The notes under the pieces were generated by a model. That model made no database searches. It was not told the DNA's origin and was given only the letters and a program-made list of their open reading frames with translations. Source: Comamonadaceae bacterium (GTDB taxonomy: Bacteria > Pseudomonadota > Gammaproteobacteria > Burkholderiales > Burkholderiaceae_C). From it: a stretch of 64,000 bases of DNA. A program made the position numbers and the translations under genes. The stretch is from positions 1-64,000 of the forward strand of contig CANEVH010000016.1 in the NCBI GenBank assembly GCA_947442105.1, written 5' to 3'. Of this stretch, positions 42,147-51,278 are shown piece by piece (within the stretch, counting starts at the first letter, position 1; every line of letters begins with the position of its first letter).

Positions 42147-43261
42147 CAGGCGCCGGCGCAACAGGCGTCGATCACCTGGCGCACCAGCGCCTCGGGGGCG
42201 CCGCGCACGCAAGCCCGGCCAGGCCCGTCAATCAGCACAAAGCGGATGGCGCCACCCTCGGCCTTTTTGTCCACCTGCATCAGCTCCAGGTATCGCCCAG
42301 CGTTGTGTTGCGCGTCCAGTACCGGCCCCACCGTCGGCAAGCCCGCCGCGTCAATCAGGCGCGTTAGCCGCTCCACAAATGCCGCATCCACCAGCCCCAA
42401 ACGGTACGAGAGTTGCGCCGCCATCACCATGCCGCAACCCACCGCCTCGCCGTGCAGCCATTGGCCATAGCCCAAACCGGCCTCTATGGCGTGGCCAAAG
42501 GTGTGGCCAAAATTGAGAATGGCGCGCAAGCCGCCTTCGCGCTCGTCCTGCGCCACCACATGGGCCTTGATCTCGCAGCTGCGCCGCACCGCGTGGGCCA
42601 GCGCCGCCACCTCACATGCGCGCAGGGCGTCCAAGTTGTCCTCAATCCAGCCCAAAAACGCCATATCGGCAATCGGTCCATACTTGATGATCTCTGCCAG
42701 CCCTGCGCTCACTTCGCGCGCGGGCAGGCTTTTGAGCGTGGACAGGTCGCACACCACCAACTGCGGTTGGCAAAAAGCGCCCACCATGTTCTTGCCCAAC
42801 GGGTGGTTGATGCCCGTCTTGCCACCCACCGACGAGTCCACCTGCGCCAGCAAAGTAGTGGGCACCTGCACAAAGGGCACGCCGCGCATATAGCTGGCTG
42901 CGGCAAAACCGGTCATGTCACCCACCACGCCGCCGCCCAGGGCAAAGAGCACAGTTTTGCGGTCACAGCCGTTCTCAAGCAGCGCGTCAAAAATCAGGTT
43001 CAGCGTCTGCCAGGTTTTGAATTCTTCGCCGTCAGGCAGCACCACCAAGTGCACCGCCTTGTAATTCGGCGCCAGTGCCGCCTGCAAAGCCGCCGCGTAC
43101 AAAGGCGCCACGGTGGTGTTGCTTACCACCAGGGCGGCAGCGGCTTGGGGCAAACCGGCAAAGGTGACGGCGTGACCCATAAGGTTGGCGCCAATGGCGA
43201 TGGTGTAGCTGCGGTCTTGCAGGTCAATAGACACTGCGTGCGTGGTGGGTGTGGCGCTCAT
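42146..43261 (-). CDS. aroB: 3-dehydroquinate synthase
   Basis: Second shikimate step: cyclises DAHP using NAD and zinc. 371 residues. Motifs are [55 protein letters not shown] (zinc Glu) and [20 protein letters not shown] with [13 protein letters not shown] (zinc His residues). The ATGA overlap with aroK indicates coupling of the two shikimate genes. Confidence 0.97.
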   Translation of the reverse strand: MSATPTTHAVSIDLQDRSYTIAIGANLMGHAVTFAGLPQAAAALVVSNTTVAPLYAAALQAALAPNYKAVHLVVLPDGEEFKTWQTLNLIFDALLENGCDRKTVLFALGGGVVGDMTGFAAASYMRGVPFVQVPTTLLAQVDSSVGGKTGINHPLGKNMVGAFCQPQLVVCDLSTLKSLPAREVSAGLAEIIKYGPIADMAFLGWIEDNLDALRACEVAALAHAVRRSCEIKAHVVAQDEREGGLRAILNFGHTFGHAIEAGLGYGQWLHGEAVGCGMVMAAQLSYRLGLVDAAFVERLTRLIDAAGLPTVGPVLDAQHNAGRYLELMQVDKKAEGGAIRFVLIDGPGRACVRGAPEALVRQVIDACCAGA

Positions 43262-43788
43262 GCCCCCGAGTTTAGAGGCGCGCTGGGGTTGAGTTCGAGC
43301 TGCATCACGATCATATTGACCAGTGTGGCCACCGAGGGGCGCCCTGTCTCCACCACAAAGTGGGCAGTTTGGCGGTACAGCGGGTCGCGCGCGGCAAACA
43401 ACTCGCGCAGCTTGGCCATGGGGTCGGCCACTTGCAAGAGCGGCCGGTTGGTGTCGTGGCGCAGGCGGAGAATCAGTTCTTCGGGGTGCGACTTGAGATA
43501 GATCACCCGGCCCCGTGTACGCAAGCGCTCCCGGTTGACCGCCAGCAGCACCGCTCCGCCGCCGGTGGACAAAACACCAGCGCCTTGGGCGCTGAGTTGG
43601 TCAATCACCTCGGACTCCAGCTCCCGAAACTGCGACTCGCCCTCCCGCTCAAAAAACTCGCGAATCGGACAGCCCAGCCGGGCTTCAATCGCATGGTCGG
43701 AATCAACGAAAGGAAGCTGCAAGCGCCGAGCGAGCTGGCGGCCCACGGTGGATTTACCGGAGCCGGGAAGGCCTATGAGGGAGATCAA
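43258..43788 (-). CDS. aroK: Shikimate kinase
   Basis: Phosphorylates shikimate at O3. 176 residues with P-loop [15 protein letters not shown], shikimate-binding Asp in [30 protein letters not shown] and the second glycine loop [17 protein letters not shown]. The only start that keeps the P-loop N-terminal context is TTG at 43786-43788; there is no clear ribosome site. The gene is separated from pilQ by the Ig-like lipoprotein gene. Confidence 0.95.
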   Translation of the reverse strand: MISLIGLPGSGKSTVGRQLARRLQLPFVDSDHAIEARLGCPIREFFEREGESQFRELESEVIDQLSAQGAGVLSTGGGAVLLAVNRERLRTRGRVIYLKSHPEELILRLRHDTNRPLLQVADPMAKLRELFAARDPLYRQTAHFVVETGRPSVATLVNMIVMQLELNPSAPLNSGA

Positions 43789-43840
43789 TAGCTGAAATAT
43801 CTACAGGCCAAACACGGTGGATGGGGTCCCGGTTTTTTCG

Positions 43841-45904
43841 TTATGGCAAGACAAAGGAATCCTCCGTGAAGGTATAGGAGGTCGAAGACCCATCCCCTAC
43901 AACGGAATTACCGGGCGTGATCACGGTGACCTTAACGGGAGTGGTCAGGCAATCATCAGCTCCGTTTAATCTCACCCCAATTTCAGTTGCATCCGTGGTA
44001 AACGGAATTTTTTCAATGCTGACAGAAACAACCGCGCACGCGGGTGGGCTTTTAGAATTTAAAGTTACCACCGCTGCAGAAACCTTTGACCCAGTGGGTA
44101 TGGAATTACGCCCCACCTCCTTTATATAGCTCTTCAACACTGGAGTCACGCCACTCAAATCCCAATACGAAAACGTCTGATTTACCGTTGATTTGATATT
44201 TCTATCCGATATCCAAACTCCAAAATAATCTAAATAGCGTGGAGTCGTTTGCACCATGTTGGCAAATTGCGTCGCTTGCACCAAGATGATTTGCTTGCGC
44301 ACAATCACATCGCCTTTCCAAGTAGATGCATTGCAGGTATCCGCCACCGATGGATAGCCGCCAGTGCAGGCTCCGGTATCCGTAGGCGCAAGACCTATTT
44401 TTTGCTCGCCATCGTCGAACTTTCCATTCTCGTTTAAATCGATATACGGCCATCCAATAGACACAAATTTTTCATCCGTTTGCCATATGTTGTCGCCGTT
44501 GACGTCAATAAAACTCTCTTCGCCATTGAGGTAGGCCAGAATGGCGTTACGACCATTGGCAGGGCGGTTGTCCGCATTAATGCTAGAGTACGTAATGCTG
44601 CAAGTCGAGTCGGCAGCCAAGGTACAGGTGCCGCCTGTGGTGCTTCCGATAATGCCGTTGTTGGTGACAAAGTTCACCACCGTACCCTTGGGTAAAGGGT
44701 TACCCAAGCGGTCTGACACCGACATCGTGAGCTGATTCTTGACGCCATCAAAACCCCAAGACTCCATACTCGCCACTTGAGAAGCCAGGGACATGGTACT
44801 TTGAGTAGCCTTTCCTGCAGTAACCGAAACGCCATAAGAGGTGGCCGACACTAAGCTGTTGTCTTTGAGGCTCGCAGTCACTACCACTGGCACAAAAACA
44901 TCACCAGAGACCACTCCGACGGTCGCTAGGCCATCAGCGCCTGTGATGATGGTTTGAGGAGAGGTGGTGGCGCCATCAAACTGAATACCCGCTCGAATGG
45001 ACGCCTCTGACAGCGTCGCAATAAGTTGCTGCGAGCCAGCGGCGCTACCGTCGCTTTTCGAAACCTTAAATGTCAGACGAGAGCGGGAAGATTCACCACC
45101 CACACTACGCGCCACCAACAGTGAAGTGGAAGCGCCATTGAAATTGACTGAACTGGCGGTTGCACCAGCCACCTTGACTACTTTGGTACTTGTGGCCGTT
45201 GAACCTATTGCAGTCGCGGTTATTGCTATGTCTTCACTTGGGCAAGTGCCTGCAGGTTGAAAGGTGCTGGTGATGACCCCCTTACCGTCAGATGAGGCAG
45301 TCGTCGGGCTAAAGCTTCCACACTTCGCAGTAAAGGTTGCAGAAACGACACCGGCGCTCGCTTCAACATTATTCACCAGTGCCTGCACCGTGACCGCAGC
45401 ATTTTGAAAGGCAGTAAGTTCGGCTGGAGTCGCAGACATAGTGCCCAGAGTCACATTGGATGCTGCAACTTGCACATTCACAGTACCAGTCACTGTAGTC
45501 TTCCCGACTACCGAGGTAGCCGTAAGCACCGCAGCTCCCCTGGCGGAGAGACTGGCGGGCTGGACTTTTGCTTGGGTCACTCCGAGCGCATTGGTAAGCG
45601 TACTTGAATCCACCAGTTTGACCACCGTGGCGTCGCTTACTGAATACGACACGAGAGCAGTATCCACAGCAGCGGACGCTGCATCCTTCACTGTCACCTT
45701 GGCGTAGTAGCTGTCACCACTACCGATCGCGTTACCGGAAACTTGTTCACCTTTGCTATCGACAATCACGACAGATATTGTCGGCGTACCAGTAACAGTA
45801 CCAGTACCAGTACCAGTACCGCTGCTCGCATTACCCCCCCCACCCCCACAAGCCACAAGCAACGCAGCAACCAAACCAAATAAAAAGTACTTGAATCTTT
45901 CCAT
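43841..45904 (-). CDS. Large Ig-like (Big_1/invasin-type) lipoprotein with EF-hand-like loops
   Basis: 687 residues. Signal peptide FGLVAALLVAC, lipidated Cys19, then a Gly5 run, a Gly-Thr repeat (residues 29-40) and several Thr/Ser/Val-rich beta domains of about 90 residues (for example PTISVVIVDSKGEQVSG, VTAGKATQSTMSLASQVAS). NPLPKGTVVNFVTNNGIIG is characteristic of Big_1/intimin domains. Calcium-loop-like motifs lie at residues 467-478 (DVNGDNIWQTDE) and 489-500 (DLNENGKFDDGE). The C-terminal third carries Cys pairs. An adhesin or pilus-associated surface role is inferred. The gene appears more A/T-rich than its neighbours. Confidence 0.82.
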   Translation of the reverse strand: MERFKYFLFGLVAALLVACGGGGGNASSGTGTGTGTVTGTPTISVVIVDSKGEQVSGNAIGSGDSYYAKVTVKDAASAAVDTALVSYSVSDATVVKLVDSSTLTNALGVTQAKVQPASLSARGAAVLTATSVVGKTTVTGTVNVQVAASNVTLGTMSATPAELTAFQNAAVTVQALVNNVEASAGVVSATFTAKCGSFSPTTASSDGKGVITSTFQPAGTCPSEDIAITATAIGSTATSTKVVKVAGATASSVNFNGASTSLLVARSVGGESSRSRLTFKVSKSDGSAAGSQQLIATLSEASIRAGIQFDGATTSPQTIITGADGLATVGVVSGDVFVPVVVTASLKDNSLVSATSYGVSVTAGKATQSTMSLASQVASMESWGFDGVKNQLTMSVSDRLGNPLPKGTVVNFVTNNGIIGSTTGGTCTLAADSTCSITYSSINADNRPANGRNAILAYLNGEESFIDVNGDNIWQTDEKFVSIGWPYIDLNENGKFDDGEQKIGLAPTDTGACTGGYPSVADTCNASTWKGDVIVRKQIILVQATQFANMVQTTPRYLDYFGVWISDRNIKSTVNQTFSYWDLSGVTPVLKSYIKEVGRNSIPTGSKVSAAVVTLNSKSPPACAVVSVSIEKIPFTTDATEIGVRLNGADDCLTTPVKVTVITPGNSVVGDGSSTSYTFTEDSFVLP
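45786..45820. repeat. Six-base tandem repeat encoding Gly-Thr dipeptides
   Basis: Nearly six copies of a TACCAG-type hexamer (one copy with TAACAG) lie within the lipoprotein gene and encode Gly-Thr repeats right after the lipid anchor. A change in copy number would keep the reading frame and alter linker length. Confidence 0.8.
45834..45847. repeat. Homopolymer tract C8-A-C5 (G8 on the coding strand)
   Basis: Eight C in a row (45834-45841), one A, then five C (45843-45847). On the coding strand this gives G5-T-G8 immediately after the lipobox Cys codon. It is the longest G/C homopolymer noticed in the window and sits where slippage would shift the whole protein out of frame. Confidence 0.85.
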
Positions 45905-45929
45905 GACCTACCCCTGTGATTTCGCTGCG

Positions 45930-48092
45930 TTACCGCACCACTGCCCGCTCTGACACCAGCTTGGGCGTGATGAAAATAAGCATTTCTTTTTTGGACGTTG
46001 TGCGCGATTTATTTCTGAACAGATAGCCTGCAACCGGCAGATCACCAAAAAACGGTACTTTGTTTTCGTTATCTTGTTCTTCCATCGTAAATATGCCGCC
46101 AATAACCACGGTGCCGCCGTTTTCCACCAGCACCTGGGTCTTTACCCGCTTGGTGTTGATAGCGATACCCGCATTGGTTGAGGCACCCACGCTGTCTTTG
46201 TTCACCTCAAGGTCCAGGTTGACATTGCCGTCGGGGGTAATTTGAGGCGTCACCTCCAGCCGCAGAGTGGCCTTTTTAAACGCGATGGAGGTAGCACCAC
46301 TGCTGGTGGCGACCTGGTAGGGGATTTCAACGCCTTGCTCAATCACCGCCTTGGCTTGGTCGGCGGTGATCACCCGCGGGCTTGACACCACTCTGCCTTT
46401 GCCATCGGACTCAATGGCCGAAATCTCCAGGGCCATGATGCGGTTCGACGCTGCGCTGAACAAGGAGATGCCCAGTGTGGCAACATTGGTGACGCCGCTG
46501 GTGGCGGGCAGGTTGACAAAGTTGGACGTCACGTCAGTGCTCCCACCCAATCCGCTGGAGCCCACGGCATTGGAGTAGTTGGTGCCAAAGGTGACCCGGT
46601 TTTCGCCGGAGACTTGGTAGCCACCGTCGCCGCCTTTGGAGGCCCGCACATCGGCGCCGCCGAGCTTGACCCCCAGCGACTTGCCAAAGCTGTCATCGGC
46701 CTCCACGATGCGTGCCTCAATCACGACCTGGCGCACGGCGATATCGATTTTGGCAATCAATTGCGCCACCTGTTCGAGTTTGCTGGGAATGTCGGTGACA
46801 AATAGCTGGTTGGTGCGTACTTCCGCAATGGCACTGCCGCGCGGACTCAATATCCGCGCGCTGCTGCCGGTGCCCGCGCTGCCACCTGCGCCAGCGCTCG
46901 GCGCGGCGGCGGCTGCGCCCCCTGCAGTCAGTTGGGGCGCAATGTCTGCTGCCTTGGCATAGTTGATCTGAAACGACTGGGTGCGCAAGGGCTCCAGGTT
47001 TTCCGATGAAATTTTGGATTCAAACTCCAGCTTTTCCTTGGCCGCAATTTCTTCTTTGGGGGCAATCCACAGGACTCGGCCGTTCTTGCGCACGCCAAGA
47101 CCTTTGCTCTGCAAAATGATGTCCAGCGCCTGGTCCCAAGGCACGTCTTGCAAGCGCAGCGTGACGCTGCCCGCGACGGAGTCGGAAGTGACGACGTTAA
47201 AGCCGGTGAAGTCAGCGATCACTTGCAGCACCTGGCGCACATCAATGCTCTGGAAATTCAGCGACAGCCTTTGGCCGTTGTAGCCTGCACCCTGGGTCAA
47301 CTTTTTGGGATCAACCTTTACGGGTTTAACTTCCACCACGAGTTCCGACTCAGTCTGGTACGAAGTGTGTTCCCACTCTCCCTGGGGTGCAATCACCATG
47401 CGAACCCGGTCGGCGGTCTCGGTCGTCGTGATGGTTTGGACAGGCGTGCCGAAGTCGTTGACATCCAGCCGCCGGCGTAGCCGCTCGGGCAAACTCACAT
47501 TCGACAGCTCCACGACAAGATTGCCGCCCAATTGCTTGATGTCGGCCGTTGCTTTTCCGTTCGGCAGGCCGATACGCACACGGCCAGCGCCTTCCTCGCC
47601 ACGCCGAAAATCAATGGCCCCCAAGGCGTCTGCACTGCGGCGCGGTGCGGCACTTAAATTTGACGGTGCCACAGCAAGATTTGTCGTGCTTGGTGCAGCT
47701 TCTAGCGAAACCACCAGGGCGGTACCTACCATTTGCAGGGAATACGAAGCGGGCCGCTTCAAGTTCAGCACAACCCGGCTACGCTCATCTGCCTGCACGA
47801 CGCTTGCGGACTGAACCGTTGCCTGGTTCATTTCAACTATAGAACGCCCCATTCCACCGGACACGCCTGGGAAGTCCAGCGAAATGCGCGCCGGACTTTG
47901 GGTTGCGAAAGCGGTGGGCAGACTGGTCAAAGGCTTGGAGAATTCAATCCGCACAGTGTCGACGTCCCCCTGGGCTGATCCGGTAAGCGCTACGATGGCG
48001 TTTTGGGCGAAGGCAAGGCAGCTTCCCCCAATCAGCCAGCCGACACCTAGCGCACGGGCTCCCGCCAAGGTCACCCGAAGTATTGACGTCAT
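45930..48092 (-). CDS. pilQ: Type IV pilus outer-membrane secretin PilQ
   Basis: Forms the outer-membrane pore for the pilus. 720 residues: signal peptide, AMIN domains (about 40-280), secretin N-domains (about 290-450, LSLNFQSIDVRQVLQVIADF, GFNVVTSDSVAGSVTLRLQD) and the secretin barrel (about 480-715; AIIEQGVEIPYQVATSSG-like entry, VENGGTVVIGGIFTMEEQD). A Gly/Ala/Ser insert near residue 400 is a linker. It ends with EMLIFITPKLV. ATGA overlaps the pilP stop. Confidence 0.97.
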   Translation of the reverse strand: MTSILRVTLAGARALGVGWLIGGSCLAFAQNAIVALTGSAQGDVDTVRIEFSKPLTSLPTAFATQSPARISLDFPGVSGGMGRSIVEMNQATVQSASVVQADERSRVVLNLKRPASYSLQMVGTALVVSLEAAPSTTNLAVAPSNLSAAPRRSADALGAIDFRRGEEGAGRVRIGLPNGKATADIKQLGGNLVVELSNVSLPERLRRRLDVNDFGTPVQTITTTETADRVRMVIAPQGEWEHTSYQTESELVVEVKPVKVDPKKLTQGAGYNGQRLSLNFQSIDVRQVLQVIADFTGFNVVTSDSVAGSVTLRLQDVPWDQALDIILQSKGLGVRKNGRVLWIAPKEEIAAKEKLEFESKISSENLEPLRTQSFQINYAKAADIAPQLTAGGAAAAAPSAGAGGSAGTGSSARILSPRGSAIAEVRTNQLFVTDIPSKLEQVAQLIAKIDIAVRQVVIEARIVEADDSFGKSLGVKLGGADVRASKGGDGGYQVSGENRVTFGTNYSNAVGSSGLGGSTDVTSNFVNLPATSGVTNVATLGISLFSAASNRIMALEISAIESDGKGRVVSSPRVITADQAKAVIEQGVEIPYQVATSSGATSIAFKKATLRLEVTPQITPDGNVNLDLEVNKDSVGASTNAGIAINTKRVKTQVLVENGGTVVIGGIFTMEEQDNENKVPFFGDLPVAGYLFRNKSRTTSKKEMLIFITPKLVSERAVVR

Positions 48093-48646
48093 TTAGACTT
48101 CTCCTGCAATTTGAGCGTGTTTGGGCGTACCACCCAGTCACCTAGTTCGTCTTGCACGATTTCGCGCAAGACAATTTTGGATTCCTCCACCTTGGTGACT
48201 TTTCCAAAGTGCTGCCCAAGGTAGTTGCCAACCACCACTTGGTGTAATTTGTTGTCGACACGCACCAGAGCAACGGCGCGGCCCTCTTTAAGAAGCACCC
48301 CCACCAGCGCCATGGATTCCAACGCGAACTCCTCCAAAGGCTCTTTGGTACGGGCTATCTCGGGCGTTGCGAGCGTAGGTTTGCCGTTTCGGGCCAAAAC
48401 CAAAAGCGACTGTGCAAAGGCAAGGCGGCTGAAGGGATCGCGCATTTCACCCTCGTCATAGGTGGCAGCTTCAAACAATTTAGGCGGAGGCAGCGGTTTG
48501 GCAACCGGGCGTATCGCAGCGCGCTCGGTCTCGATGAAGCCGCGCAAGTCTTCCTCCGAAGCGTAACCGCAAGCCGTAAGCGCTGTTAGCGCCATAGCCC
48601 AAAGGACAAGTTGGGGCAACAGAACCAGAACTCGCGTGGTCGTCAT
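48089..48646 (-). CDS. pilP: Type IV pilus lipoprotein PilP
   Basis: Inner-membrane lipoprotein linking PilNO to PilQ. 185 residues with a lipobox (ALTAC, Cys about residue 26), a Pro-rich segment (VAKPLPPPKLF) and the HR-fold domain with MRDPFSRLAFAQ, LEEFALESMALVGVLL and HQVVVGNYLGQHFGKVTKVE. It overlaps pilO and pilQ by four bases each. Confidence 0.95.
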   Translation of the reverse strand: MTTTRVLVLLPQLVLWAMALTALTACGYASEEDLRGFIETERAAIRPVAKPLPPPKLFEAATYDEGEMRDPFSRLAFAQSLLVLARNGKPTLATPEIARTKEPLEEFALESMALVGVLLKEGRAVALVRVDNKLHQVVVGNYLGQHFGKVTKVEESKIVLREIVQDELGDWVVRPNTLKLQEKSK

Positions 48647-49311
48647 TTCTTGGCCTCCAACGGAGCCTTGCCCTGGGCAGCCGCCTCGTCGGCATCCAGA
48701 TAGCGGTAAGTCTTTACCGTAGCATCGAACACCATGGCGGTATCGCTCTTGGCTGCGATGCTGATATTGCCCAAGGTTGCGATGCGCGGAAGAAACGCTA
48801 TATCCGATGCAAAGCGCGCGAAGTCGTGAAAGCCGCCGGTCACCCGGATGCTAATGGGCAGCTCTGCATAGTAGGGCTTGATAAGCATCTGCCCGGGCCG
48901 GAAAAGATCAAACTGCAAATTGCGCGTTCGGCCCGCTTGGTTGATGCTGGACAAGAGTGCAGCCATTTCCGCCCGGCTAGGCAGCTGGCCTTCAAGTTGC
49001 GCGACGAAGCCTTGTACTTCATCCCGCTGCTTCTTCAGAAATTCCAGGTTGGCGGCTTGGTTGAGCTTGGATTTGAAGTCGGACTTGAGCTGCACCTCCT
49101 TAGCCGCTTCAAGCTCCAGTTGCACCGCGAAGTCACTCACCCAGAAGTACCACGCACCACCGGCGACCAAGCACGTCACCAGCACCAGCACCAGTGCGCG
49201 GGGCAGGAGCGGCCATTCAGAGGGTTCATTCGGATCAAGCCCAGAAAATTGGCGACGAACGCTCTCCTGCAAGGCTGCAAAGTCAATGGAGATGCGTGGT
49301 TTTTTGGCCAT
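48643..49311 (-). CDS. pilO: Type IV pilus inner-membrane protein PilO
   Basis: Pairs with PilN in the alignment subcomplex. 222 residues from ATG at 49309-49311: one N-terminal helix (ALVLVLVTCLVAGGAWYFWV), a coiled coil (about residues 60-105, QLELEAAKEVQLKSDFK) and a ferredoxin-like domain (QMLIKPYYAELPISIRVTGG, FHDFARFASDIAFLPRI). The frame continues upstream into pilN, which is not used. Confidence 0.94.
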   Translation of the reverse strand: MAKKPRISIDFAALQESVRRQFSGLDPNEPSEWPLLPRALVLVLVTCLVAGGAWYFWVSDFAVQLELEAAKEVQLKSDFKSKLNQAANLEFLKKQRDEVQGFVAQLEGQLPSRAEMAALLSSINQAGRTRNLQFDLFRPGQMLIKPYYAELPISIRVTGGFHDFARFASDIAFLPRIATLGNISIAAKSDTAMVFDATVKTYRYLDADEAAAQGKAPLEAKK

Positions 49312-49342
49312 GTTGAGGGAGGGCGGAGAAGTGCCTATTTCA

Positions 49343-49984
49343 TCAAAGTGGGCTTTTCGAGGCTGGCGGACTGGCCAGTGGCGCAACGCCCGAGGCGGGG
49401 GCTGCAGGGGGCGTAATGGGCTCAGCAGTGCGTGTCAACGTAGCGCGCATACTGAAGTTAAACACCGGTCGCTGGTCCTTGGCCGACAGGCTTATGGTGG
49501 CTGCGGCTGTTTCAATTAACTCTGGCTTAGAAAACCAGGGGCTTCGCCCCCCTAAGTTTCGCAGCAGCTCAGAGACCTGGTCGTTAGTCTGTGCGGAGCC
49601 ACTAATGGATATCGTCTGTTCGCTTTGTACCAGTCTGGTCAGCAATACGCCGGGGGGCAATTGCCGCACCAGTTCTGCCAGTAGATGCACGGACTGATTG
49701 CGGTCGGACTGCACGTCTTCGACCGCGCGCTGGCGGGCCTGTAGCGCTTCAATCTGCGTTTGCAGGCCTTTGATGTCCTTGATTTTCTGATCCAGTGCTT
49801 TGATTTCAGTGTCCAAGATACCGTTATTCGACTGCTGACCGGCAATGGCGGCCTGAAGCCAGCCGTAGGCCAGAACGGCAATGCCAAGCCCAACCAGCGC
49901 CGCCAGCGCAATCGCAGCGTAAAACTGCTCTCGCCTTTTTTTGCGAGCCGCCTCGCGGTGGGGCAATAGGTTGAGCAGTATCAA
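49343..49984 (-). CDS. pilN: Type IV pilus inner-membrane protein PilN
   Basis: 213 residues. The start is taken as TTG at 49982-49984, giving LILLNLLPHREAARKKRREQ, the typical PilN opening that docks in a PilM groove. It overlaps the pilM stop (TTGA) and GGAG lies nine bases upstream. A membrane helix (AAIALAALVGLGIAVLAYGW), a coiled coil (about residues 45-90) and a C-terminal domain follow. The frame extends ten codons further upstream to a non-family sequence. Confidence 0.93.
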   Translation of the reverse strand: MILLNLLPHREAARKKRREQFYAAIALAALVGLGIAVLAYGWLQAAIAGQQSNNGILDTEIKALDQKIKDIKGLQTQIEALQARQRAVEDVQSDRNQSVHLLAELVRQLPPGVLLTRLVQSEQTISISGSAQTNDQVSELLRNLGGRSPWFSKPELIETAAATISLSAKDQRPVFNFSMRATLTRTAEPITPPAAPASGVAPLASPPASKSPL

Positions 49985-51057
49985 TTGAAAAATCTCCGCA
50001 ATGCCAGGCCGCAAGCACCAAGGTAGGAAGGCGCTTCTTGCAAGACGCGCGATCGTTGAACCGACGATCCCAAGGCCATGCCCTCGAAGGGATTAACCAC
50101 ACTGCATGGCACCTGGACGTGGCTTGCAACGGCCATGGCCAGCCCCGGCAAAAGCGCACTGCCGCCAGCCAGAAATACTTGATTGACCTTGTTGTACTGG
50201 GTGCTGTTGAAAAAGAACTGGAGCGCCCGACCCAGTTCTTGCACCATGCCGTTGATGTACGGGGTGAGGATGCTTGCCTCGTAGTCGTGGGCCAAGCTGC
50301 CCTGGCACTTTTTATTTTCCGCTTCGAGCAGTGAGAGTCCGTAGTAGCTGGCAATTTTTTGGGTGAGCTGGGTTCCGCCGACTGCTTGCTCCCGCTCGTA
50401 CACCAAGTCTCGTCCGCGCAGCACTTGCATCGTGGTTGTACTTGCACCCAATTTGAAGAGGACCGACAGGGTGCCAGGCGCCACCTTGGCCTGCACATCA
50501 ATGACTCTTCCCATCGCAAGCTGCAATGCGTATGAACTGACGTCCACCACCATCGGGGTCAGGCCGGCCGTTTCCAGCATGTCATTAATCCCATCCAAAC
50601 GCTCGCGTCGCGCTGCGGCGATAAGGACTTCAACACTGCCTGGCACATCGCTGCTGGGGCCGATTTCAACGAAATCGAGACGGACATCCTCTAAGGGAAA
50701 GGGAATGTATTGCTTGGCCTCGACTTCAACTTGGTCTTCCATTTCCCGCTCAGGAAGGCCCTCGGGGATCGTCAGCTTTTTGGTGATCACGGCAGAAGAT
50801 GGCAGGGCCAACGCGACATTTTTTGTTTTCGCTCCCGCTTGCTTAACTAATCGCCGCAACGCATCCGCAACATCGTCGGGTTTTTCGATCATGCCGTCCA
50901 CCACACAACCTTCGCGCAACAACTCGATGGCGCAATGCTCCAGCACCGGCTTATCAGATGTGCCTCCCAAACCCACCAGCTTGATTCCAGACGCACTAAT
51001 GTCAATGCCCAGAACGTCGTTCGTTTGTTTTCGAAAGAGTGATGCTAGATCAATCAA
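49981..51057 (-). CDS. pilM: Type IV pilus assembly ATPase-like protein PilM
   Basis: Cytoplasmic actin-like ring component that binds the PilN N-terminus. About 358 residues. Motifs are VLGIDISASGIKLVGLGG (phosphate 1), KLTIPEGLPEREMEDQVEVE (SHS2-like), VFLAGGSALLPGLAMAVASH (adenosine) and NPFEGMA. TTG at 51055-51057, six bases after GGAG, is preferred over the TTG at 51067-51069. It is the first gene of pilMNOPQ, divergent from mrcA. Confidence 0.94.
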   Translation of the reverse strand: MIDLASLFRKQTNDVLGIDISASGIKLVGLGGTSDKPVLEHCAIELLREGCVVDGMIEKPDDVADALRRLVKQAGAKTKNVALALPSSAVITKKLTIPEGLPEREMEDQVEVEAKQYIPFPLEDVRLDFVEIGPSSDVPGSVEVLIAAARRERLDGINDMLETAGLTPMVVDVSSYALQLAMGRVIDVQAKVAPGTLSVLFKLGASTTTMQVLRGRDLVYEREQAVGGTQLTQKIASYYGLSLLEAENKKCQGSLAHDYEASILTPYINGMVQELGRALQFFFNSTQYNKVNQVFLAGGSALLPGLAMAVASHVQVPCSVVNPFEGMALGSSVQRSRVLQEAPSYLGACGLALRRFFN

Positions 51058-51278
51058 ACTCCACTCCAATAAAGGATGTTTTGCATTTGTGTTTTATCGG
51101 AAATTTTTTGCCAATGCTATCAGTAAAAAAGTTACATCTAGCCGCAGTCAGGGCCTAAGCTAAGTTCCCGCCCTAAAATTGTGTTTTTGAGCGGTGGTTT
51201 GTCAAGCACTGCTTTTTCTCTCGTCTTGGGCACAGCCCACCCCTCCGGTTGGAGTGCTAACGCCCTTTGGAAGATTCC

